Notes: generated by a model from the letters alone, not told the origin. 64,000 nucleotides of DNA from SIG603 sp963589785 (GCA_963589785.1 CAVAMJ010000004.1:1-64000), one strand, 5' to 3'. Shown: positions 41,647 through 50,697, numbered from the stretch's first letter. Numbers and translations: made by a program.

Positions 41647-41910
41647 ATGCTTAAAGAAGAAAAGCTCGCTATTATCGAGAAGTACGCTATTCATGAGGGT
41701 GACACAGGTTCACCGGAGGTTCAGATCGCTCTCCTCACAAAGAGAATCAACGACCTCACAGATCACCTCCGTGTTCACAAGAAGGATCACCACTCTCGCC
41801 GCGGCCTCTTAAAGATGGTTGGTCAGAGAAGATCTCTCCTCAAGTACCTCACAAAGGTTGACATCGAGAGATACAGAAAGATTGTTGCTGAGCTCGGTCT
41901 CCGTAAGTAA
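41647..41910 (+). CDS. rpsO: 30S ribosomal protein S15
   Basis: The product is 87 aa. It has HEGDTGSPEVQIALLTKRIN and LKKHKKDHHSRRGLL-type (here VHKKDHHSRRGLLKMV) motifs. It is a primary binder of the 16S central domain. AAGGTGG precedes the ATG. It is monocistronic with its own promoter and terminator. Confidence 0.97.
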   Translation: MLKEEKLAIIEKYAIHEGDTGSPEVQIALLTKRINDLTDHLRVHKKDHHSRRGLLKMVGQRRSLLKYLTKVDIERYRKIVAELGLRK

Positions 41911-41937
41911 TCTTCAAAAGCGAATTTTCGTGCAATT

Positions 41938-41967
41938 AGGTCTCGGCTTGTGCCGAGACCTTTTTTC
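41938..41967 (+). terminator. Terminator of rpsO
   Basis: A 10-bp stem, AGGTCTCGGC / GCCGAGACCT, with a 4-nt loop, followed by a long T-run. Confidence 0.93.
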
Positions 41968-42042
41968 TTTCTCGCCACTAAAGCAAGTTTTGGATATTTT
42001 TAGAACAAAAAATAAAAAACGACAATTATTCTTGCTTGATTG

Positions 42043-42082
42043 AGACATATGTCTTGTAATTGATTTGCGTTTCTTGTAAAAT
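42043..42082 (+). promoter_or_regulatory. Promoter and operator of the TetR gene
   Basis: TTGTAA (42054-42059), 17-bp spacer, TAAAAT (42077-42082). The perfect palindrome AGACATATGTCT (42043-42054) touches the -35 and is a likely autorepression site. Confidence 0.65.
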
Positions 42083-42144
42083 TAATTTGAAGAAATTGTA
42101 CTAAGTGAAAAGTGAAGAGCAAGTGAGAAAGAGGCGAGAGATTT

Positions 42145-42771
42145 ATGGGATACACCACTTTGACGCCCGCCGAGATACCGCAAAAGGTTTGTGAGGCGGC
42201 AAAGAAGTTCTACAAAAAACACGGAATAGTCGGCACGCAGATGAAGGAGCTTGCCAAGGAGACAGGAATAGGCAGAGCAACGCTTTATCGCTATTTTCCG
42301 AGCATGGAGCCGATAGCGTTTACGGTTGCGGCAAGCTATATGAAGGATATCTACGAGGCTGAGAAAGCTTTTGTTGATCTTCACAAGGACAGCTACGAGG
42401 ACGGCTTTACGCTTCTTAGCGAGGCAAAAAAGCACTATGCGAAATTCTGGATTGAAAATGTCGACAGAGAAAAATTCTTTGCTCAGTTCGACTCTATTTA
42501 TCCGCCACCGTACCCCGATAAACCCGAGGCTGAGGCTTACCAAAGAGAGATAGCAAGACAGCAGGCGCTGGATCACAGCCTTCTTCGCAAGGGAATAGAG
42601 GACGGCTCGATAAGAACGGACATCAATCCCTATGAGTCCTTCAAAATTATGAACGAGGCTCTTATCGGCTACATTCAGAGAGGCAGCCGCCTCAATTTCT
42701 ATCAGTCGCAGTTTGAAAGCTCAAGCTTTCTCATTGACCTTTTGATGGAGTCTATAAAAGCTAAAAAGTGA
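42145..42771 (+). CDS. TetR-family transcriptional regulator
   Basis: The product is 208 aa. The N-terminal helix-turn-helix (MKELAKETGIGRATLYRYFPS, ~33-53) is typical of TetR. The ligand domain is not assignable. GAGGCGAG precedes the ATG. It lies 81 bp upstream of an ABC ATPase gene in the same direction with no terminator between, so it may control that gene as well as itself. Ligand unknown. Confidence 0.85.
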   Translation: MGYTTLTPAEIPQKVCEAAKKFYKKHGIVGTQMKELAKETGIGRATLYRYFPSMEPIAFTVAASYMKDIYEAEKAFVDLHKDSYEDGFTLLSEAKKHYAKFWIENVDREKFFAQFDSIYPPPYPDKPEAEAYQREIARQQALDHSLLRKGIEDGSIRTDINPYESFKIMNEALIGYIQRGSRLNFYQSQFESSSFLIDLLMESIKAKK

Positions 42772-42852
42772 TAAAATTAATTTCCGATTAACAAAATAAA
42801 TCCGAAAAAGAGTTATCATATTTTCAAAGCCGCAAAATAAGGAGAATTTGTG

Positions 42853-43650
42853 ATGTCAGCGACAAATGACGAAATAATCAGAGTTGAAAAACTCACCAAA
42901 ATATATGACTTTGAGGGAACAGATCTTCACACGGTTCTTGACGATGTGTCGTTCGTTCTCCATAGGGGAGAGAGCCTCGGTTTTATCGGAGAATCGGGCT
43001 CGGGAAAAAGCGTCCTTATGAAATGCATCGGCGCAAGAGGCCGTGTCACCTCGGGCAAAATTTATCTTGACGGCAGAAACATAACTCATCGCAAGATGAA
43101 ATTTCTCGTCAGAAGAACTCAGAGAAAAATCCAAACCGTTAATCAGGTTGCAAACATGAGCTTCGAGCTTGATAAGCACGTTGACGAGGTCATTGAGAAT
43201 GCGCTAAAGCAGTCCGGTATGAGTGCGGGCGAGGCTAAGGCGAATGTAAATAAGGTTCTCGAATACTACGGACTTGATCCCGACTACGCAGATATGTTCC
43301 CGTATGAATTGTCAGGCGGACAGTGCCAGAGGGTTGCGCTCGCAAAATGCCTCACGGTAAATCCGGAGGTTGTCATTTTTGATGAAGCCCTTTCTTCTCT
43401 TGACGGCTCAAGCCAGCTCGCACTTATGGATATCATCGAGGAAGAAAAGAAAAAGAAAAATCTTTCCTATATGATAATTTCTCACGATTTAAGAATGATT
43501 CGCAGAATGTGCGACCGTGTAATCGTTATGCAGGACGGCAAAATAGTCGAGGAGGGAACTCCGGGGGAAATTATTGATAATCCGAAGCTTGAGTACACGA
43601 AAAATTTAGTTGAGGGATTAACAGACGAAAATATCGGTTTTGAACTCTGA
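42853..43650 (+). CDS. ABC transporter ATP-binding protein (oligopeptide/dipeptide type)
   Basis: The product is 265 aa. Walker A GESGSGKS (46-53), signature LSGGQ (153-157), Walker B VVIFDE (173-178) and switch H211 are intact, so it is a competent ATPase. The long A-loop insert and length resemble DppD/OppF-type subunits. No permease or binding protein gene is adjacent, so it must work with partners encoded elsewhere. The ATG is behind AAGGAG; a GTG one codon upstream is possible. Confidence 0.85.
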   Translation: MSATNDEIIRVEKLTKIYDFEGTDLHTVLDDVSFVLHRGESLGFIGESGSGKSVLMKCIGARGRVTSGKIYLDGRNITHRKMKFLVRRTQRKIQTVNQVANMSFELDKHVDEVIENALKQSGMSAGEAKANVNKVLEYYGLDPDYADMFPYELSGGQCQRVALAKCLTVNPEVVIFDEALSSLDGSSQLALMDIIEEEKKKKNLSYMIISHDLRMIRRMCDRVIVMQDGKIVEEGTPGEIIDNPKLEYTKNLVEGLTDENIGFEL

Positions 43651-43697
43651 TTTGATGAGTAAAATGTAGAAAATAAGCCGAAAATCGCAAAAAAGAC

Positions 43698-43726
43698 TTG
43701 CAAAACAAGGCGATTGATGTTAATAT
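43698..43726 (+). promoter_or_regulatory. Promoter of the rimP-nusA-infB operon
   Basis: TTGCAA (43698-43703), 17-bp spacer, TAATAT (43721-43726). Confidence 0.8.
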
Positions 43727-43750
43727 GACTACAGTAATATTTGAGAAAGG

Positions 43751-43788
43751 CGAAAGAGCGGAGAGACACCGCTCTTTCGTTTGTTTTT
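43751..43788 (+). terminator. Attenuator in the rimP leader
   Basis: A perfect 11-bp stem, CGAAAGAGCGG / CCGCTCTTTCG, with loop AGAGACA, followed by TTTGTTTTT. It lies between the operon promoter and rimP, so it can limit transcription. In Bacillus subtilis NusA is reported to control its own operon through termination in this leader; a similar scheme here is inference. Confidence 0.7.
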
Positions 43789-43811
43789 AGACATACCGAA
43801 AGGAGAAGAAT

Positions 43812-44312
43812 ATGGCAGAAGAACTAAAGCCCAAGAAGGAAAAAAAGCTAAGCACAACCGATTTTATCTGGGAGCTTGCAAAGCCTGTTGCCGAGAAACT
43901 CGGACTTGAGATCTGGGACGTCAGATATGCCAAGGAGGGCGCTGACTGGAACCTCACGATTTTTATTGATAAGGACGAGGGAATAGGCATTGAGGACTGC
44001 GTGAACATGACGCACGAGATGAATCCGATACTCGACAAAGAAGATCCTATCAAGGGTGAGTACACATTTGTCGTATCCTCCCCGGGACTCGGAAGAAAGC
44101 TCACAAGAAAAGAGCACTTCGAAAAGCTTTTAGGCGCTCCCGTCAAGGTTAAGCTTATAAGACCGCTTGAGGACGGAACAAGAGAGATCGAGGGAGAAAT
44201 CTTCGAGGTTCTTGATAACGGAGATTTTGTCCTGAAGCTTGACGAGGAAACAAGTGCAACCTTCACGAGGAAGGAATGTTCGTCGGTTGTACTTATGGAC
44301 GACGATTTTTAA
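43812..44312 (+). CDS. rimP: Ribosome maturation factor RimP
   Basis: The product is 166 aa. It has GLEIWDVRYAKEGADWNLTIFID and VSSPGLGRKLTRKEHF motifs, then an SH3-like C-terminal domain. It helps 30S assembly. The position before nusA is conserved. AAAGGAG precedes the ATG; an attenuator hairpin lies just upstream. Confidence 0.93.
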   Translation: MAEELKPKKEKKLSTTDFIWELAKPVAEKLGLEIWDVRYAKEGADWNLTIFIDKDEGIGIEDCVNMTHEMNPILDKEDPIKGEYTFVVSSPGLGRKLTRKEHFEKLLGAPVKVKLIRPLEDGTREIEGEIFEVLDNGDFVLKLDEETSATFTRKECSSVVLMDDDF

Positions 44313-44358
44313 CAACAAAAAACAAGAAAAATAATCACAGAAAGGTTTGATTTAGAAA

Positions 44359-45453
44359 ATGGCAGTTAGAAGAAAAAAGGCTCAGGAGCCTTCTCAGATT
44401 GAGCAGATTAACCTCGCTCTTTCAGAGCTCGAAACAAACAGCAATATTCCTGCAGATTACATGAGAGAGAAGATTGAGAAAGCTATCAAGAACGCTTGCC
44501 AGAAGAACTACGGCAACGATGACGTAACATTCGATTACGGCAAGGACGGAAAGAGCTTCAATGTTTATCTCAACTATACCGTTATAGATGACGACTTCGA
44601 GAACATGGACCCGAACAAGCACGTTTATGCCGACATCGCAAGAGATGTTTACGGCGTTATCGCTGAGCCGGGCGACAAGGTCAAGGAGAAAATCGACACA
44701 AAGCAGTTCGGCAGAATTGCCGCTCAGACAGCAAGAAACATCATCCGTCAGGGCATCAGAGACAGCGAGAAGGGTCAGATGATGGAGGAGTTCAAGTCCA
44801 AGCATCAGGAGCTCGTTTCCGCTCAGGTTGAGAGAATCGATCCTAAGACAGGCGCACTTACCGTTAAGATCGGCAAGGCTGAGGCTGTTCTTCCTGAGAA
44901 GGAGCTCATCGGCACAGAGAACGTCAAGGAGGGCGACCACATCAAGGTTTATGTCGTTGACGTAAGAGAGACAGAGAAGGGCCCGCGTGCTATCATCTCC
45001 AGAACACATCAGGACTTCGTCAAGCGTCTTTTCGAGAACGAGGTTCCGGAGATTTTCGACGGCTCTATCGAGATTAAGGGCGTCAGCCGTGAGGCAGGCT
45101 CAAGAACCAAGATTGCAGTATTCAGCCACGATGCTAACATCGATGCTGTCGGCTCATGCATAGGCCACAAGGGTCAGAGAGTCAGCGCAATCGTTGAGGA
45201 GCTCGGCGGCGAGAAAATCGATATCATCGAGTACAGCGAGGATCCCGCAAAGTTCATCGCAGCAGCTTTGTCACCGGCAAGCGTTATCTCTGTTGAGGTA
45301 GCAGAGGACGGAACTCAGTCCTGCAGCGTAACTGTTCCCGATAATCAGCTTTCACTTGCAATCGGAAACAAGGGTCAGAATGCACGCCTTGCGGCTAAGC
45401 TTACAGGCTGGAAGATAGACATTAAGCCGGAAAGCGGATTCTACGGAGAATAA
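44359..45453 (+). CDS. nusA: Transcription factor NusA
   Basis: The product is 364 aa. The order is N-terminal domain, S1 domain (~140-200), then two KH domains (CIGHKGQRVSAIVEELGGEKID; AIGNKGQNARLAAKLTGWKID in part). As usual outside proteobacteria it lacks the C-terminal acidic repeats. It promotes pausing, termination and antitermination. GAAAGG precedes the ATG. Confidence 0.96.
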   Translation: MAVRRKKAQEPSQIEQINLALSELETNSNIPADYMREKIEKAIKNACQKNYGNDDVTFDYGKDGKSFNVYLNYTVIDDDFENMDPNKHVYADIARDVYGVIAEPGDKVKEKIDTKQFGRIAAQTARNIIRQGIRDSEKGQMMEEFKSKHQELVSAQVERIDPKTGALTVKIGKAEAVLPEKELIGTENVKEGDHIKVYVVDVRETEKGPRAIISRTHQDFVKRLFENEVPEIFDGSIEIKGVSREAGSRTKIAVFSHDANIDAVGSCIGHKGQRVSAIVEELGGEKIDIIEYSEDPAKFIAAALSPASVISVEVAEDGTQSCSVTVPDNQLSLAIGNKGQNARLAAKLTGWKIDIKPESGFYGE

Positions 45454-45457
45454 TCAT

Positions 45458-45751
45458 ATGAAACAGAGAAAAATACCTCTGCGCCAGTGCTCCGGATGCG
45501 GCGAAATGAAGCCGAAGAAGGAACTGGTCAGAGTGGTCAGAGCACCCGAAAAGACGGACGAAAACGGCGTCGTGACGGGCGGTGAGATATCTCTTGACCT
45601 CACGGGAAAAAAGCCGGGACGAGGCGCTTATGTGTGCCATGACCTCGAGTGTCTGAAGAAAGCGAGAAAAGCAAGAAAATTTGAGCGTGCTTTTTCTTGC
45701 AAGATACCCGATGAGGTTTATGACACCATGGAAGCCGAGATAGCTAAGTAA
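45458..45751 (+). CDS. ylxR: YlxR-family protein (RnpM)
   Basis: The product is 97 aa. It has the RQCSGCGEMKPKKELVRVV start and GRGAYVCHDLECLKKA, diagnostic of YlxR. The family binds RNase P RNA in B. subtilis. CGGAG in the end of nusA serves as binding site. It lies between nusA and ylxQ as usual. Confidence 0.93.
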   Translation: MKQRKIPLRQCSGCGEMKPKKELVRVVRAPEKTDENGVVTGGEISLDLTGKKPGRGAYVCHDLECLKKARKARKFERAFSCKIPDEVYDTMEAEIAK

Positions 45752-45768
45752 GAAAAGAGAGAAGTAAA

Positions 45769-46101
45769 ATGATGAAAGAAAAATTTCTCTTGATGCTCGG
45801 CCTTTGCAGAAGAGCGGGCAAGCTTACATGGGGCTATGACCAGGTGATTGAAGCCGTGAAAGAGGGCAAGGCGGTCGGAATAATCGTCGCATGTGATATC
45901 TCCGATAAAACGTTTAAGAATATAAAATTTGAAACTGATAAAAAGGAACTCGATATTTTGAGAACCGAAATTCCACAGGAAGAATTAAGCTTCTATGCGG
46001 GAGTGCGTGCGGGGGTGTACGCAGTAAACGACAGTGGCTTTTTCAAAAGGCTTTGTGAGCTTAATGTGGATGAACAATCAGGAAAGGATACGGAAAATTA
46101 A
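45769..46101 (+). CDS. ylxQ: L7Ae-family protein YlxQ
   Basis: The product is 110 aa with an L7Ae-like RNA-binding fold (LLMLGLCRRAGKLTWGYDQV; VACDISDKTFKNI). It is a kink-turn RNA binder of unknown cellular role, encoded between ylxR and infB in most Firmicutes. Start choice between two adjacent ATG codons is arbitrary. Confidence 0.88.
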   Translation: MMKEKFLLMLGLCRRAGKLTWGYDQVIEAVKEGKAVGIIVACDISDKTFKNIKFETDKKELDILRTEIPQEELSFYAGVRAGVYAVNDSGFFKRLCELNVDEQSGKDTEN

Positions 46102-46120
46102 TCCGCTATAGGTAAAATAT

Positions 46121-49100
46121 ATGAGCAAAAAATACGCAATTCGTGATCTCGCCAATGACCTTGGCGTAGAGAGTTCTAATATTGTCGATATCGTTAACAA
46201 GTATACCGACACAAGCAAGAAGCCGACACAGTCACTCGAGGACAACGAGCTTAACATTGTCTTCGACAAAATCACTCAGGATTCTTCGGTGAATGACGGT
46301 TTCAAGGCTTATTTCGCTTCCGCTACAGAGGAAGAAAAGCCAGTAGAAAAGAAAGAGCCTAAGGCTGAGAAGCCGGCTGCAAAGAAGCCTGTCAAGAAGG
46401 AAACTAAGGCAGAGCCTAAGCAGGAGCTTAAGTCTGAAGCGAAGCCTGAGGTTAAGGCAGAGGCAAAGCCGGTCGAGAAGACAGAGTCTAAGCCTGAAGT
46501 AAAGGCTGAGAACAAGTTCGACAGACCGCAGAGAGACTCAAGAAACCAGAACGGTGAGAGAAAGTTCGGCGATAGAAATAACCAGAACGGTGAAAGAAGA
46601 TACGGCGACAGAAACAACCAGAACGGTGAGAGAAGATACGGCGACAGAAACAACCAGAACGGTGAAAGAAAGTTCGGCGACGGAAACAACCAGAACGGTG
46701 AGAGAAGATTCGGCGACAGAAATAACCAGAACGGTGAAAGAAGATACGGCGACAGAAACAACCAGAATGGTGAAAGAAGATACGGCGACAGAAATAACCA
46801 GAACGGTGAAAGAAGATACGGCGACAGAAACAACCAGAATGGTGAAAGAAGATACGGCGACAGAAATAACCAGAACGGTGAAAGAAGATACGGCGACAGA
46901 AACAACCAGAATGGTGAAAGAAGATACGGCGACAGAAATAACCAGAACGGTGAAAGAAGATACGGCGACAGAAACAACCAGAATGGCGAGAGAAAGTTCG
47001 GCGACAGAAACAACCAGAACGGTGAAAGAAGATTCGGCGACAGAAATAACCAGAACGGTGAGAGAAAGTTTGGCGACAGAAATAATCAGAACGGCGACAG
47101 AAGATTTGGCGACAGAAATTCCGACAGACCGCAGAGAGACTCAAGAAACAACGGATTTGATCGTTTCAATAAGACTCAGCCTGCTAAGCCGGAGGTTCCG
47201 GAGGTAAAGGAGGTTCATGTAAAGCGTGAGCTTAACAAGAACACAGCTCCGAGCGCACCGAAGAAGAGAGAGGAGCACCGTCCGGCTCAGGCTCGTGAGA
47301 AGCAGGAGACAATGAAGCTTTCAGGATCTGCAACAGTCGGAAGCGTTCAGTCTGAAGACAGCTACTCAAGCAACAGAAGGGTTATCGATACAAGAACTCA
47401 GAACGTCAATATCGATAAGTACAACGAGAAGTATGATACTCTCGCTTTCGATAAGGTTAAGAACGAGACAACCGCTTCAAAGCAGAAGTTCACTAACAGA
47501 AACAATAAAAAGGGCAAGAAGCAGGGCAGAAGAGAGACTGAGGCAGAGAGACTCTCCCGTATCGCTCAGCAGAGAAAGGAAAAGCAGCTCACAATTCAGA
47601 TTCCTGACGAAATCACAGTTGGAGAGTTTGCTTCAAGACTTAAGGCAACAAGCGCCGAGGTTATCAAGAAGCTTATGATGATGGGCGTTTTCGCTACAAT
47701 CAACGATACAATCGACTTCGATACATGCGAGCTCATTGCCGATGAATTCCACACAAAGGTTGAGCATGAGGTAGTCGTCACAATCGAGGACAGAATCATT
47801 GATGATTCAGAGGACGATGATGCAAATCTCGTTGAGAGAGCACCTGTTGTCTGCGTTATGGGTCACGTTGACCACGGTAAGACCTCTATCCTTGATGCCA
47901 TCAGACACACAAGCGTCACAACTGGTGAGGCCGGCGGAATCACTCAGCACATCGGTGCTTACACCGTTAAGGTAAACGACAGAGACATCACATTCCTTGA
48001 TACTCCGGGTCACGCAGCTTTCACAGCAATGAGAGCAAGAGGCGCAATGGCAACGGATATTGCTGTTCTCGTTGTTGCAGCTGACGACGGTATCATGCCG
48101 CAGACAGTTGAGGCTATCAACCACGCAAAGGCAGCGGGCGTTTCCGTTATCGTTGCTATCAACAAGATGGACAGACCTGCCGCTAACCCGGATCACGTTA
48201 TGCAGCAGCTCACAGAGTATGAGCTTGTTCCTGAGGAGTGGGGCGGCGACGTACCTTGTGTTCCTGTTTCTGCAGTCACAAAGATGGGTATTGACGATCT
48301 TCTCGAGATGATTCTTCTCGTCGCTGACATGAAGGAGCTAAAGGCTAACCCAGACCGTCAGGCAAGAGGTATCGTTATCGAGGCTAAGCTTGATAAGGGC
48401 AGAGGTCCTGTCGCAACAATGCTCGTTCAGAACGGTACACTTAAGGTCGGTGATATTGTTGTCGCCGGTACTTCAGTCGGTAGAGTAAGAGCTATGACAG
48501 ACGATAAGGGCAGAAAGGTTAAGTCCGCAGGCCCGTCTGTTCCTGTTGAGATCACAGGTCTTGGCGATGTTCCTACAGGCGGCGACGTATTCAACGCAGT
48601 TTCCGATGAGCGTCTTGCTCGTGAGCTCGTTGAGGAGAGAATCACTGCTCAGAAGGAAGAGATGTTCAATTCTCAGACAAAGGTCACACTCGATAACCTC
48701 TTCGATCAGATGAGAGAGGGCGAGATGAAGGAGCTCAAGATCATCGTTAAGGCTGACGTTCAGGGCTCTGTCGAGGCTGTTAAGCAGTCACTCGAGAAGC
48801 TTTCTAATGACGAAGTTAGAGTTAATATTATTCACGGTGCTGTCGGTGCCGTCAACGAGAACGATGTTATGCTCGCTAACGCTTCTAACGCAATCATCGT
48901 CGGATTTAATGTCCGTCCTGATGCTGTTGCTGAGGAGAACGCAAAGCGTGACGGCGTTGATATGAGACTTTACAGAATTATCTACGATTGCATCGAGGAA
49001 ATCGAGTCTGCTATGAAGGGTATGCTCGCACCGAAGATTCGTGAGGTTATGCTCGGTAAGGCAGAGTGCCGCGAAATCTACAAGATTTCCAACGTCGGTA

Positions 49101-49336
49101 TGGTTATCGGCGGTCACGTCACAAGCGGCAAGATCACAAGAAACGCACTCGTCAGAGTTGTTCGTGACGGTATTATCGTTGCTGACGACGAGGTTAAGTC
49201 CCTCAGAAGATTTAAGGATGATGTCCGTGAGGTAGCTCAGGGCTATGACTGCGGTATCACTCTTAACAAGTTCTCCGATATTAAAATGGGAGATATTCTC
49301 GAGGCATACATCATGGAGGAATACAGAGAAGACTAA
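46121..49336 (+). CDS. infB: Translation initiation factor IF-2 with expanded repeat linker
   Basis: The product is 1071 aa, very long for IF2. Residues 1-50 form the N-terminal domain, followed by a Lys/Glu/Ala-rich stretch. Residues 142-333 are sixteen 12-residue repeats (NQNGERRYGDRN and variants). The conserved IF2N-like part (~480-560), the G domain from about residue 575 (GHVDHGKTS, DTPGHAAFT, NKMD) and domains II-IV complete it. It delivers initiator tRNA to the 30S as a GTPase. The repeats are hydrophilic, strongly basic and acidic in alternation, and probably disordered. The start has only a weak AGG upstream, suggesting coupling to ylxQ. Confidence 0.97.
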   Translation: MSKKYAIRDLANDLGVESSNIVDIVNKYTDTSKKPTQSLEDNELNIVFDKITQDSSVNDGFKAYFASATEEEKPVEKKEPKAEKPAAKKPVKKETKAEPKQELKSEAKPEVKAEAKPVEKTESKPEVKAENKFDRPQRDSRNQNGERKFGDRNNQNGERRYGDRNNQNGERRYGDRNNQNGERKFGDGNNQNGERRFGDRNNQNGERRYGDRNNQNGERRYGDRNNQNGERRYGDRNNQNGERRYGDRNNQNGERRYGDRNNQNGERRYGDRNNQNGERRYGDRNNQNGERKFGDRNNQNGERRFGDRNNQNGERKFGDRNNQNGDRRFGDRNSDRPQRDSRNNGFDRFNKTQPAKPEVPEVKEVHVKRELNKNTAPSAPKKREEHRPAQAREKQETMKLSGSATVGSVQSEDSYSSNRRVIDTRTQNVNIDKYNEKYDTLAFDKVKNETTASKQKFTNRNNKKGKKQGRRETEAERLSRIAQQRKEKQLTIQIPDEITVGEFASRLKATSAEVIKKLMMMGVFATINDTIDFDTCELIADEFHTKVEHEVVVTIEDRIIDDSEDDDANLVERAPVVCVMGHVDHGKTSILDAIRHTSVTTGEAGGITQHIGAYTVKVNDRDITFLDTPGHAAFTAMRARGAMATDIAVLVVAADDGIMPQTVEAINHAKAAGVSVIVAINKMDRPAANPDHVMQQLTEYELVPEEWGGDVPCVPVSAVTKMGIDDLLEMILLVADMKELKANPDRQARGIVIEAKLDKGRGPVATMLVQNGTLKVGDIVVAGTSVGRVRAMTDDKGRKVKSAGPSVPVEITGLGDVPTGGDVFNAVSDERLARELVEERITAQKEEMFNSQTKVTLDNLFDQMREGEMKELKIIVKADVQGSVEAVKQSLEKLSNDEVRVNIIHGAVGAVNENDVMLANASNAIIVGFNVRPDAVAEENAKRDGVDMRLYRIIYDCIEEIESAMKGMLAPKIREVMLGKAECREIYKISNVGMVIGGHVTSGKITRNALVRVVRDGIIVADDEVKSLRRFKDDVREVAQGYDCGITLNKFSDIKMGDILEAYIMEEYRED
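46544..47119 (+). repeat. Sixteen 36-bp tandem repeats inside infB
   Basis: Each 36-bp unit encodes N-Q-N-G-E-R-[RK]-[YF]-G-D-R-N. Units 6-11 (46724-46939) are three identical 72-bp dimers, told apart by alternating AAC/AAT codons, and unit 12 equals unit 6. The outer units are more diverged. This is a recent in-frame expansion within a coding region, not a CRISPR array (no spacers). Confidence 0.95.
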
Positions 49337-49369
49337 TTCCTTCTCGTTTTCAATCAGAAAGGCATAAAA

Positions 49370-49711
49370 ATGGCTAGTCATAAATTAGACAGAACCACCG
49401 AAGACATCCGCAGAGAGCTCTCTGCGATTCTTCGTGAGGTTAAAGATCCGAGAGTTCAAGGAAAACTTATCTCGGTAGTAAGAGTTGAGGTTACTAACGA
49501 TCTCTCCTACTGCACTGTCTATGTAAGCACAATGGAGGGAATGGACGCCACTAACGAGGCTGTCAAGGGACTGAAGAACGGTGCCGGCTATATCCGCCAC
49601 GAGCTTGGCTCAAGGCTTGATATAAGATACACACCGAAGCTTATCTTCAAGGCAACAGACTCCATTGAGTACAGTGCAAACATCACAAGATTGCTCAACG
49701 ACCTCAAGTAA
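49370..49711 (+). CDS. rbfA: Ribosome-binding factor A
   Basis: The product is 113 aa. It has a KH-like fold with LREVKDPRVQGKLISVVRVEV and LGSRLDIRYTPKLIFKATDS. It assists late 30S assembly. It follows infB in the conserved order. Confidence 0.94.
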   Translation: MASHKLDRTTEDIRRELSAILREVKDPRVQGKLISVVRVEVTNDLSYCTVYVSTMEGMDATNEAVKGLKNGAGYIRHELGSRLDIRYTPKLIFKATDSIEYSANITRLLNDLK

Positions 49712-49725
49712 CAGGGGAAAATAAT

Positions 49726-50697
49726 ATGCCCAAAAATATAATAATAAAAGAGGCAGCCGAAAGACTTCTTGCGTGGGATAATATCTGCGTATATTCCCAT
49801 GCAAGTCCCGACGGGGACACACTCGGAAGTGCATCGGCTTTGCTTCGAGTACTCGAAAGCATGGGTAAAACGGTAGCGTTTCGCTGCTCTGACGAATATG
49901 CAAATAAGTTCTCTTATCTTTTCGAGGGTCTTAAATTAGACCTTAGTGAGGAGAACGTCGAGCATCACGTCACGGTGGATGTAGCCGACCCGAAGCTTCT
50001 CGGAAAATACTACGATTTATATCTGTCGGACAGCGAATTTTTCTCGCTTGCAATTGACCACCACGCAACTCACGTGCCGTTTGCCCGTGAGGAGTGGGTA
50101 GTCGGCGGCGAGCCGTCCAACTGCGAGCTTATGTACGGACTTTTCTGCGAGATGAATGCGAACATTACGCCGGAGGTCGCAAGCTGTGTTTACACTGGTC
50201 TTGCAACGGACACGGGCTGCTTCAAGTACGCTTCCGTTAAGCCCAGCACGCATGTCATTGCCGCAAAGCTTATGGAAATGGGCGCCGATGCCGCAAAAAT
50301 CAACCGTATAATGTTCGATACTAAGACGAAGGCATACATAGCTGCCGAGCAGCTTGTCTTGTCTAAAATCAGATATTACGGTGACGGCAAGGTTGCGGTT
50401 ATCGATATCACAAAGGATATTTGTGAGAAAACAGGCGCCACTCAGTCGGATATAGATATTCTTCCGTCCGTACCAAGAATGATCGAGGGGGTTCTTGTCG
50501 GAATCACTCTCAAGGAGAAGGACGGCGGAGTCTGGAAGGCTTCTGTTCGTGCGGTAAGCCCCGCAGACGCTTCGGCAATCTGCAAGAAATTCGGTGGCGG
50601 CGGTCATGTCGGTGCGGCTGGCTGTGCGTTCGAAAGCTCAAACCTTGACGAGATTGAAAAGAGCATAGTTGAGGCGGCATTGGAGAACATAGGATGA
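49726..50697 (+). CDS. nrnA: DHH-family phosphoesterase, NrnA-like
   Basis: The product is 323 aa. It has the DHH signature SHASPDGDTLGSASA, AIDHHATH, and the DHHA1 motif GGGGHVGAAG near the end. NrnA degrades very short RNA (nanoRNA) and can dephosphorylate pAp. Its location between rbfA and truB is usual in Firmicutes. It overlaps truB by four bases (ATGA). Confidence 0.9.
   Translation: MPKNIIIKEAAERLLAWDNICVYSHASPDGDTLGSASALLRVLESMGKTVAFRCSDEYANKFSYLFEGLKLDLSEENVEHHVTVDVADPKLLGKYYDLYLSDSEFFSLAIDHHATHVPFAREEWVVGGEPSNCELMYGLFCEMNANITPEVASCVYTGLATDTGCFKYASVKPSTHVIAAKLMEMGADAAKINRIMFDTKTKAYIAAEQLVLSKIRYYGDGKVAVIDITKDICEKTGATQSDIDILPSVPRMIEGVLVGITLKEKDGGVWKASVRAVSPADASAICKKFGGGGHVGAAGCAFESSNLDEIEKSIVEAALENIG

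Noticed and set aside
46544..47119. CRISPR-like array of 36-bp repeats
   Set aside because: The repeats are directly adjacent with no spacers, keep one reading frame, and encode part of IF2.
46309..47144. Long open frames opposite or out of frame to the infB repeats
   Set aside because: They mirror the 36-bp repeat periodicity, have no ribosome binding sites and lie within an essential gene.
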